Origin: Opitutus sp. GAS368
GTDB lineage: Bacteria; Verrucomicrobiota; Verrucomicrobiia; Opitutales; Opitutaceae
Length of the DNA: 5,939 nucleotides
Reading direction: 5' to 3'
Assembly: GCA_945861235.1 (NCBI GenBank)
Contig: CAMATV010000217.1
Coordinates: 1-5,939 of the forward strand
The notes beneath the pieces were generated by a model. It saw only the letters and a list, made by a program, of their open reading frames with translations, made no database searches and was not told where the DNA came from. Both the position numbers and the translations under genes were made by a program. This document shows positions 1-5,939 of the stretch, one piece after another. Position 1 is the stretch's first letter; each line of letters starts with the position of its first letter.

Positions 1-21
1 AGTGTTCAGCGTTCAGCGTTT
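1..21. repeat. Heptamer repeat downstream of the nSTAND1-WD40 gene
   Basis: Three 7-bp units, AGTGTTC, AGCGTTC and AGCGTTT, run from the first base of the window. In the register used at 5596-5637 they read TTCAGCG, TTCAGCG, so they are in the same orientation as, and one base off, the TTCAACG-type units there. The repeat may continue beyond the left edge. It lies 20 bp past the stop codon of the nSTAND1-WD40 gene. Confidence 0.7.
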
Positions 22-41
22 TTCTAAGCGCACGCGCGCGC

Positions 42-3000
42 TCACGGCCTCGGTGCAGGCGCGGGTGCCACCGTGGCGGGAGGCGCGGTCGCGGGCACCG
101 CCGCCATTTCCTGTGCGAGCTTCTCGGCGTCGGCGGGCGTGATCGTGAAGCCGGGAGCGATGGAGCGCGTGGGGCTGTCGGAAAGGAACCAGCGGCCCCA
201 CTCCACGTAGGGTGCGGTTTCGGGCAGCGCCGCCACTTCATCACGGACCTTCGCCACATTTCCGAGTTCTTCACTTGCCTCAACAAATTCACCGTCATCG
301 GTCAGCCGTTTGCCGGCGGCAATTGTGGCGAGACGGAGCAGCCATTCCGGCGGGGGTGTGCCTCCGCCGTCGGGTGGCATCGCCCAAACGTAACGGCCGT
401 TGCCCACCGTCGCGAAAAAGCGGCCGTCCGGACTGAACTGAATTTCCTGCAACGAGCCACCGGCACCACGTCTCATCGGCTCCGTCAGCGGCTGACCGGT
501 CGTCGTCTCCCAGATGCGCACTTCCCCGCGCGTCGTGCCTGTGACGACGCGTTTTCCGTCCGGACTGAAGGCACTGGAGGTGACGGCGCCAGAGTGAACG
601 AGCAGCGGTCCTACCTCCGAGCCAGTCGCGACGTCCCAAACTTGGGCCGTGCCGTCTTCCGAACGGCTGATCACGCGGCGCCCGTCGGAAGAGAAATCGA
701 CCGCGTCCGCTCGCGCCCGGTGGCGCTGCCCGGACTTGACCAAGCGGCCATCCGCCGCGTCGGAAAAAACCACGCCGCCCCAGCGGTCCGCCGTGATGAT
801 GCGGGCCCCATCGGGGCTGAAGCGCCACGAAAAGGTGTCCGAACGGCCAGAAAATCGGAGGACAAAACGTTCCGCCCCCGAAGGAAAGTCGCAGACATGC
901 ACGGCATGATCCAACGTTTTGAAACCTACCCGGCGGCCGTCCGCACTCACCTGCGCCCCTTGATAGAACCCTCCGTAGATGCCTGATTCATGTTTTATTT
1001 CCGCGATCCGCTTGCCGGTCGCCAGACTCCAGACGCCCGCGGACCGGCCGTTCGCCAGCTGCGGCCCGGAAAAAGCCACCACGTCGTTGGTCGGATGATT
1101 GCCCAAAGGGTTTGCCGCGAGATTCTCGAGCACGATGTCTCCGGAAATCGTTCCCTGTGGACCGCGCTTCCAAACCTGCCACGCACTTCCGGCCAGCTTG
1201 GCAATAAGCGTTCGTTGATCGGGACTGAACAGGATCCGGGAGTCGATGCTTCTTTCGCTGGTGAGCGGTCGCGGGAACGCAAAGCCACCGGGCCCTTCAA
1301 GCCCCGAGGCGACGTCAACCGCAATGGCACGATCCAATAGCATTCGCAGCAGCAAGTGTGGCGCATCTTGCAGGAACTCAGATCGAACTTCGTTCGGAGC
1401 ACGCGGGAGTGAGAGCGGCTGCGCTGCTCCCTGACCGAGGTCAAATCCATAGACGGGTCCCGTCGTGGAAAAGAGAACGACCCGAGTCCCATCCGGCGAA
1501 AGCGTAGCGGGAGTGTAGTGCGCCTGTTGCAGCGTGGTCTCGGCCCGAAGTGCGCCCGTTTGCAGATCCCATAGCCGGGATATTCCCTCCACGGAATTAG
1601 TGAAGAGCACGCTGCCGCCCTGCCGCACCTCAATATCGACAATCGGACCACCATGAATCAAAGGTGGGAAAACGACTTCTCCCTTGACCGCGTCGATCAC
1701 CCTAACGTCGCGATCGCCCGCGACGATAAACCGGGTGCCATCGGGCGTGAACCCGCGGATCGATGCTCGTGGGTCGAGCTGGAGCGGGGGGCGGATCGCA
1801 GCGCCAGACTCGCAGTCGAACAGGGTCGCGGTGGCTCCGATGCGAACAAGGATCGAACGACCGTCGGGAGCAAATTCCATCTGAACGAAGCCTGTGGATC
1901 CCGCCCCCAGCGGGTTTCCCAGCCGCGTTGCGGACAGCAGTTCCCAGAGCTGCGGACGGTTTGTCAAGTTGCCGCCCGATTGCCCCTGACCGGTCGGCAC
2001 GAGCGTCGCGAGGCACCGGTTGTCGGGGCTGAACCGAATCTCCCCGAGGTAGGTAGGCAGCACGGCCCGCTGCTCCCCGGTTTCCGCATCCCATAGCCAG
2101 AGTTTGTCGTCCTCTCCGGCAGCCACCCACTTTCCATCGGGACTGAGCGTGGGACTCATTCGGCGGCTGCGTTCCTCCTCTTTTGGGCGGAACGGCGGCA
2201 TGCGCGGCGCCCCCGTGACCGCATCGCAAATCTGAATCGAGCCATCGTCGAAGCCAACGGCGAGAACTTGGGGATTTTTTTCCGCCAGACTCCAGCATTT
2301 CAGCGCCACCGGCCGCTCGAATGTGAAGGTGCGAAGCACACGCCAGGCGTTGGTGTCGATGGCCCGAAGCACGCCATCCTCGCCCTGCGCGAAGAGTGTT
2401 CGCCCGTCGGCCGAATATTTTTGCTTCAAGGTTGGCGACGGCAGGGAAAGCGGCGCCTGCTTGGGCAACAGAAAATTGCCGCCCACCAAGGCGGTGAGAA
2501 GCCGCGGCGCGAGGACCGGGTTTTCCGGATCACGGCGGGCTGCGCGGACGAGATAGGCGAGGCCATCGGCCGTTTTGCCTTCCGTGAAGAGACGCGAGGC
2601 CAGGATAAGGTCGGTGTGGCTGCCTCGCTGGGCGGCGAGCCGCTGGGCGACAAGGGCCGAATCCCGCTGCGTCCGTATCACAAGAAAAGAAGCTGACGCT
2701 ACGATCACCACCGCCGCCACAAGGCCGACGACGACCCACCGCAGCCGCCGGGCGCGAAGGGCCCCGGCCTCCAGCACGCGGCGCTCGCGTTCCTGCGCCT
2801 GCTCGAGCGCGACGCGCTGCTGGCGCGCATCGCGGGCGGCGCGGATGACCTCCGCGAGCACGTCGTGCGTCAGCTCCACGCGCTGGATGCCGGCGCGGTC
2901 CTCGATGCGGAGGAGCCGGCGGGCGACGAGCGTGTCGATCAGCGGCTGCGTGACGCCGGAAAATTCAAGCGCGGTCTCGAGCGCGAGATTATCGCGGAAG

Positions 3001-4061
3001 CCGGACTTCGTGAGCAGGTGATCCTCGACGAAGGTGCGCATGCCCGCCGGCAAATCGGCCACGCTGCGCTCGTAGAAATCGGTCAGGATCTCGCGGCGAT
3101 TGCCGGTGACGAGGTCGGCGGTGATCTGCGCCTGGCCGAGCGCGCGGCGGCGCTCGTTGAGTTCGCGGCAGATCACACTGAGGAGCGCCGGTTCCACATC
3201 CAACTCGGCCAGCCGCTCCGCGGAGCCGCCGCGCGCGCCGGCGACAAACTCGACAATCGCGCGGGCGACGTCGTCCGTCACGAGCGCGCCGCCTGGCTTA
3301 AGGACCGCTTCCAGCGCTTGTGTGCCGGTCATGCGGGAGAGCCGCATGCGTTTCTGCATGAGCGCCGGCATGATCGTCTTCAGCGTTTCCAGGTCCGGTA
3401 AAAAATCCTCCCGCAGCGAAATGATCACGCGGTAGTCAGTGCGCCCGAAATCGAAGGCCTCCATCTCGGCCGACGACTGATCGAGGCGAGCGACGAGTTG
3501 CGCGGAGGGTCGGTTCTCGACGAGCTCCGCGAGCTCTTTCATGAACGCCACCGCGCGCTCGCGCCGCTCGCCCCGGGCCGCACCGAGCGTGAACAGCTCC
3601 TCGAATTGATCGAACACGAGCACGGGCACGACGCCGAGACCGTCGCGGTCGAGGAGGCGGTCGTCGCGGTGATGGAAAAATTCCCAGAGCGTCTCGCCCG
3701 GCTGGGCGACGCCCGGCTTGGTCCACGTGCCCCACTTGGCGGTCTCGGTGCGGACCATGGCCTTGATCTGCTCGGTAGGCGATGGCGCGGCGTCACCGTG
3801 ATCGAGCCGAATGTAGATCGGGCAGAAGCCGTCCGTGCGCATCCGGGGAAACACTCCGGCCTGGAGAATCGAAGATTTGCCGAGACCGGACTGGCCGAAG
3901 AGGACGACCAGCGGCCGCCGCTCGGCGAGCTGCGTGAGGTCGATGATCTCCTCGTCGCGGCCATGAAAATACGCGCGCTGATCCTCGGTAAACGTCGCGA
4001 GACCCGGCCACGGATTGTCGCAGTCGATCGCGGCGAAGGAGATTGGGGGCGACGCAGACAT
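42..4061 (-). CDS. nSTAND1-type P-loop NTPase with transmembrane helix and WD40 propellers
   Basis: A 1339-residue signalling NTPase, probably the sensor/switch of a conflict system. The nSTAND1-like module starts almost at the N-terminus (NPWPGL at 16-21, YFHGRDEEI at 31-39). Walker A is GQSGLGKSS (56-64), Walker B VPVLVFDQFEELF (145-157), and a sensor-like strand RVIISLREDFLPDL lies at 211-224. A winged-helix-like end carries VELTHDVLAEVI (395-406). A charged, probably coiled helix (about 408-440) precedes one hydrophobic segment (442-462). A helical linker with LAYLVRAARRDPENP (501-515) leads to about 14 WD40-like blades (541-1229), clearest at LWLWDAETG (654), SRLWDLQTG (828), AQVWDVATG (1139) and VRIWETTTG (1181), with many SPDG turns. 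The tail has WLLRLATIAAGKRL (1240-1253), WGRWFLSDSPTRSIAPGF (1288-1305) and a Pro/Ala-rich end. The ATG is chosen because the STAND consensus begins about 15 residues later and repeat DNA lies directly upstream; no Shine-Dalgarno is visible. It lies 96 bp downstream of the SIR2-TIR gene, on the same strand. It has no N-terminal effector domain, so an effector in trans is likely. The ligand is unknown. Confidence 0.93.
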   Translation of the reverse strand: MSASPPISFAAIDCDNPWPGLATFTEDQRAYFHGRDEEIIDLTQLAERRPLVVLFGQSGLGKSSILQAGVFPRMRTDGFCPIYIRLDHGDAAPSPTEQIKAMVRTETAKWGTWTKPGVAQPGETLWEFFHHRDDRLLDRDGLGVVPVLVFDQFEELFTLGAARGERRERAVAFMKELAELVENRPSAQLVARLDQSSAEMEAFDFGRTDYRVIISLREDFLPDLETLKTIMPALMQKRMRLSRMTGTQALEAVLKPGGALVTDDVARAIVEFVAGARGGSAERLAELDVEPALLSVICRELNERRRALGQAQITADLVTGNRREILTDFYERSVADLPAGMRTFVEDHLLTKSGFRDNLALETALEFSGVTQPLIDTLVARRLLRIEDRAGIQRVELTHDVLAEVIRAARDARQQRVALEQAQERERRVLEAGALRARRLRWVVVGLVAAVVIVASASFLVIRTQRDSALVAQRLAAQRGSHTDLILASRLFTEGKTADGLAYLVRAARRDPENPVLAPRLLTALVGGNFLLPKQAPLSLPSPTLKQKYSADGRTLFAQGEDGVLRAIDTNAWRVLRTFTFERPVALKCWSLAEKNPQVLAVGFDDGSIQICDAVTGAPRMPPFRPKEEERSRRMSPTLSPDGKWVAAGEDDKLWLWDAETGEQRAVLPTYLGEIRFSPDNRCLATLVPTGQGQSGGNLTNRPQLWELLSATRLGNPLGAGSTGFVQMEFAPDGRSILVRIGATATLFDCESGAAIRPPLQLDPRASIRGFTPDGTRFIVAGDRDVRVIDAVKGEVVFPPLIHGGPIVDIEVRQGGSVLFTNSVEGISRLWDLQTGALRAETTLQQAHYTPATLSPDGTRVVLFSTTGPVYGFDLGQGAAQPLSLPRAPNEVRSEFLQDAPHLLLRMLLDRAIAVDVASGLEGPGGFAFPRPLTSERSIDSRILFSPDQRTLIAKLAGSAWQVWKRGPQGTISGDIVLENLAANPLGNHPTNDVVAFSGPQLANGRSAGVWSLATGKRIAEIKHESGIYGGFYQGAQVSADGRRVGFKTLDHAVHVCDFPSGAERFVLRFSGRSDTFSWRFSPDGARIITADRWGGVVFSDAADGRLVKSGQRHRARADAVDFSSDGRRVISRSEDGTAQVWDVATGSEVGPLLVHSGAVTSSAFSPDGKRVVTGTTRGEVRIWETTTGQPLTEPMRRGAGGSLQEIQFSPDGRFFATVGNGRYVWAMPPDGGGTPPPEWLLRLATIAAGKRLTDDGEFVEASEELGNVAKVRDEVAALPETAPYVEWGRWFLSDSPTRSIAPGFTITPADAEKLAQEMAAVPATAPPATVAPAPAPRP

Positions 4062-4066
4062 CGAAG

Positions 4067-4155
4067 TTTAACCGCAGATTACGCAGAGGGCACAGATACC
4101 AAGCCCGCTAAATGAATGTCTTTATCTGTGTTCATCTGTGAAATCTGTGGTGAAA
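4067..4155. repeat. Imperfect palindromic repeat filling the gap between the two genes
   Basis: The left arm (4067-4098) and right arm (4123-4155) are inverted copies that match over about 30 positions with six mismatches and one gap, around a 24-bp centre. Each arm is internally periodic: CAGAT, CAGAG and CAGAT start at 4075, 4084 and 4093, and ATCTGTG starts at 4124, 4134 and 4143, a step of 9-10 bp. The element begins 2 bp after the SIR2-TIR stop codon and ends 5 bp before the nSTAND1-WD40 start codon. I recall similar CCGCAGATTACGCAGAT-type elements scattered between genes in Verrucomicrobiota; this is memory, not a search. As RNA it could fold into a long stem that attenuates or stabilises the message between the two cistrons. 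There is no U-tract typical of an intrinsic terminator. Confidence 0.8.
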
Positions 4156-4157
4156 AA

Positions 4158-5573
4158 TCAGGGAGTCTTGCTGCCCAAGAGCTCCTTCAGTTTCGCGGCC
4201 ACCTCCGACGTGACCGTTCCACCCGGCAATCGCGTCCAGTGCGTTTTCAAGAACTGCTCCGGCACGTGCGCGCCTTTTTCCGGCGTGTCGTCGATGCACA
4301 CGGGCAAAATGAAACGCGCGCCGGCCAGCATGCCTTCGGTGCGGTCCACCGCCCAGTTCCACTCGCGGCGGAACCAGCCTTCGACGCGGCGCTGCGTCGT
4401 CGCCGAAATCACCGGGATGAAATAGCCGCAGCGCGCGACGTTACCGCGGATCTTGCGGGCAAAATCGTCGCCGCTCTCCAGACGCTCCATGTCGAACCAC
4501 GCCTTGATGCCCGCGGCGTCGAGTCCGGCCTTGAGCTGTTGCACCGCAGCGAGGTCCTCGCGCGCGTAACTGATGAAGACCGCATGATCCGCCATCTCGC
4601 GACTCGGCGACAGAAAACGTTCCGGCGCGCCCGCGACCGCGCTCGCCGCGCCAAAACCAGCCGTGACCACCGGCCCGCGCCGCGCGAGCCAGCGCCGGTG
4701 CAGTTCGTCGACAAACGCCGCCGCGCCGCCGCTGAACAACCGCGTGCGGCTGCTCACCTGTTGCATGAAAAACACGAGACCGGGTTCCTCGAACGCGTGC
4801 GAGTCGGCGAGGGTTTCGCCGGAGTCGCGGGGATCGGAGAGCCGCCGGCGTTTGGCGAGGCGCAGGAAGAGGCGCGTGAGCCAGTCGGAAAAACCGCCGC
4901 CGAGCATCAGGAGATGGTTGCGCTCAAGTTCGGCGAACAGCCGCTCCGGCATGTAGTGCGCCGTCTGCAGCGCGCAGACGAACTCCAGCACGTCCTCGTC
5001 GGAGATCACGTAAGTCGGCGACGCCGAGAGCCGGCCCATCAGGTGATAAACGAGCGGCCGCTGCAGGGCGGAGCGCCCCGAGGGGAGATCCACGAGTTCG
5101 CTCGGGGTGTAGGCAGCGACATCGGTGTTTTTGGTGCCACCGAAACGCACGCGGTTGATCGCATCCTCGAGCAGCGAGTCGAACGTAGTGCTGACGTAGA
5201 GGTCGAAGTCTGTGATCTCGGCGAGCTTCAGCAGCGCGGGCGAAGGCGCGAAGGTCGCCTCGCGCATGATCGTGCGGATGCGGGTGTAGAGATCCTCGCG
5301 GCGACCGCGGTTCGCGAGATGGCGCACGATCACGTCGTTCAGCGAGAGGGGGCCGTTCCGGCCGGTCGCCGGCATGCCGAGGCGCGTCGCGAGGGCGCGT
5401 GCCAGCCACGTGTAGAGATTTTCCGGTCCAGCGTCGGTCTGGACGACACAGAGCTCGGGGCCGATAATCGGAATGACGCGCTTCTCCTCGATGTAGTTGA
5501 GCAGGTCCTCCCACGCATCGTCGTCGAACGCAGCGGCGGCTGAAACGGGGGATTCGGCGGCGAGGGACGACAT
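4158..5573 (-). CDS. SIR2-like / TIR domain fusion protein, probable NAD-directed effector
   Basis: A 471-residue protein counted from the ATG at 5573. The N-terminal half (about 20-235) is SIR2-like: VIPIIGPEL (33-41) at the nucleotide-loop position, LYVSTTFDSLLEDAI (125-139) at the usual TTNYD position, VYHLMGRL (175-182) at the usual HG position, then YVISDEDVLEF (188-198) and LLMLGGGFSDW (221-231). A linker leads to a TIR domain (about 329-468). It shows AVFISYARED (331-340), WFDMERLESGDDF (359-371), FIPVIS (385-390), WFRREWNWAV (400-409) and FILPVCIDDTPE (421-432). E366 in LESG matches the catalytic glutamate of NAD-cleaving TIR domains such as SARM1, so NADase or cyclase activity is plausible. 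The SIR2 half looks catalytically altered. No signal peptide or membrane segment is seen, so it is likely cytosolic. An in-frame TTG at 5621 would add 16 residues but lies inside a heptamer repeat, so the ATG is preferred; neither start has a clear Shine-Dalgarno. It is the first gene of a probable two-gene unit with the nSTAND1-WD40 gene. Confidence 0.9.
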   Translation of the reverse strand: MSSLAAESPVSAAAAFDDDAWEDLLNYIEEKRVIPIIGPELCVVQTDAGPENLYTWLARALATRLGMPATGRNGPLSLNDVIVRHLANRGRREDLYTRIRTIMREATFAPSPALLKLAEITDFDLYVSTTFDSLLEDAINRVRFGGTKNTDVAAYTPSELVDLPSGRSALQRPLVYHLMGRLSASPTYVISDEDVLEFVCALQTAHYMPERLFAELERNHLLMLGGGFSDWLTRLFLRLAKRRRLSDPRDSGETLADSHAFEEPGLVFFMQQVSSRTRLFSGGAAAFVDELHRRWLARRGPVVTAGFGAASAVAGAPERFLSPSREMADHAVFISYAREDLAAVQQLKAGLDAAGIKAWFDMERLESGDDFARKIRGNVARCGYFIPVISATTQRRVEGWFRREWNWAVDRTEGMLAGARFILPVCIDDTPEKGAHVPEQFLKTHWTRLPGGTVTSEVAAKLKELLGSKTP

Positions 5574-5595
5574 CGGGGCAGGGGCAGCAGGACGA

Positions 5596-5638
5596 CGGAA
5601 CGCGGAACGTTCAACACTCAACGTTCAACACTCAACGT
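5596..5638. repeat. Heptamer tandem repeat beside the SIR2-TIR start
   Basis: Six consecutive 7-bp units fill 5596-5637: CGGAACG, CGGAACG, TTCAACA, CTCAACG, TTCAACA, CTCAACG. The last four also form two 14-bp units, with AACGTTCAACACTC repeated exactly at 5606-5619 and 5620-5633. The array lies 22 bp upstream of the ATG at 5573 and covers the alternative TTG start at 5621. Replication slippage here would alter the leader of the SIR2-TIR gene. A related heptamer run lies at the opposite end of the window. Confidence 0.85.
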
Positions 5639-5939
5639 CTAAGTTTTCGGCAGAAAGGGGTCGCCCGCGGTTTTTTGCATCTCGCAGGGCCGCCGCTCGC
5701 CGGCGTGCCGCCCGCCGCGATTCGCTCCGGCTCGCCGACGAGCGGCGGCCCTCCACGTGCAAGCCGGACATCTGCAACACCGAGAAATGCGCCCTCGGAA
5801 ACAAGGATTTGATTTTGCAGGTCCGTGGACCTACTTGCTGCCATGAGCACCGGACCGCTGCGCGACCCAAGGCCAAGCGCACGTAAAACTCCTTTTCACC
5901 AAAGGTGCGGAACCGCCAATCTGCGCTGATTCTCCGGAA
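5639..5939. other. About 300 bp with no recognised gene, upstream of the cassette
   Basis: Apart from the hairpin at 5686-5752, I see no recognisable gene, RNA gene or convincing -35/-10 promoter here. It must contain, or lie next to, the promoter of the minus-strand cassette if that unit starts locally. A small perfect palindrome, AGGTCC-GT-GGACCT, lies at 5819-5832 and could be an operator-like site, but this is a weak guess. Several short open frames cross the hairpin; their Arg/Ala/Pro-rich translations follow from the GC-rich repeat and match no family I know. One minus-strand frame is open from the right edge to its stop at 5625. Confidence 0.6.
5686..5752. repeat. Long GC-rich inverted repeat (hairpin) upstream of the cassette
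   Basis: The arms at 5686-5710 and 5728-5752 pair over 25 bp with two mismatches (5705-side T/T at 5706/5732 and one G/A position near 5700/5738), around a 17-bp loop. The outer 20 bp of each arm differ at a single base. The arms are rich in GCCGCCGC/GCGGCGGC. The T-run at 5671-5676 sits outside the stem and is separated from it by nine bases, so it does not make a standard terminator on either strand. It may be a dispersed palindromic element of the REP type or a structured leader. No transposase lies nearby to class it. Confidence 0.75.

Noticed and set aside
27..42. GC-rich hairpin (AGCGC/GCGCT arms) at the stop codon of the nSTAND1-WD40 gene, considered as a terminator
   Set aside because: The stem is only 5-6 bp and on the minus strand it is followed by TAGAAAAAC, not a T-run.
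3498..4115. 205-residue plus-strand open frame opposite the NTPase domain
   Set aside because: It is antisense to the Walker A and Walker B coding region and shows no domain of its own.
4123..4150. Regularly spaced ATCTGTG units considered as a CRISPR array
   Set aside because: The units are 7 bp at 9-10 bp spacing, with no 20-40 bp repeats or spacers, and they form one arm of a palindrome.
4116..5543. 475-residue plus-strand open frame opposite the SIR2-TIR gene
   Set aside because: Its translation is Arg/Ala/His-rich with no domain pattern. The minus-strand frame has clear SIR2-like and TIR motifs, so this is an antisense shadow in GC-rich DNA.
5671..5676. T-run after CGCCCGCGG, considered as a plus-strand intrinsic terminator
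   Set aside because: No stable stem directly precedes it beyond the short CCGCGG palindrome, and no plus-strand gene ends here.
5632..5844. Minus-strand ORF from an ATG at 5844, about 70 residues
   Set aside because: It has no Shine-Dalgarno, no recognised domain, and most of it is hairpin-derived Gly/Pro/Ala/Arg-rich sequence ending in the heptamer repeat.

Overview
This window comes from a GC-rich bacterial chromosome. The best guess is Verrucomicrobiota (an Opitutaceae-like lineage). That guess rests on the GC content, the absence of Shine-Dalgarno sequences before both genes, and intergenic repeats (a palindromic CAGAT/ATCTGTG element and TTCAACG-type heptamers) that I recall as frequent in that phylum. 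No marker gene confirms it.

The window holds one two-gene cassette, both genes on the minus strand, so transcription runs from high to low coordinates. The upstream gene (4158-5573, alternative start 5621) encodes a SIR2-like domain fused to a C-terminal TIR domain. The downstream gene (42-4061) encodes a 1339-residue protein. Its order is an nSTAND1-type P-loop NTPase, a winged-helix-like segment, a charged helix, one transmembrane segment, a helical linker, about 14 WD40-like blades and a small C-terminal tail. The 96-bp gap between the genes is almost filled by an imperfect palindrome.

The genes read as an effector plus a sensor/switch pair of the bacterial conflict (anti-phage or self/non-self) type. 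In this model the WD40 propellers sense a ligand, the STAND NTPase switches on nucleotide binding or oligomerises, and the TIR (and perhaps SIR2) domain acts on NAD or a derivative. The domain assignments come from the sequence and family knowledge. The cooperation of the two proteins and the defence role are inferred. Two details stand out. The SIR2-like domain lacks the usual catalytic residues while the TIR domain keeps its glutamate, and the sensor carries a transmembrane helix between its NTPase and WD40 halves.

The flanks hold no recognised gene. The left end (1-41) has a heptamer repeat and a small GC-rich hairpin. The right end (5574-5939) has a 42-bp heptamer array next to the SIR2-TIR start, a strong 25-bp-arm hairpin, and weak open frames, one of which runs off the window edge.
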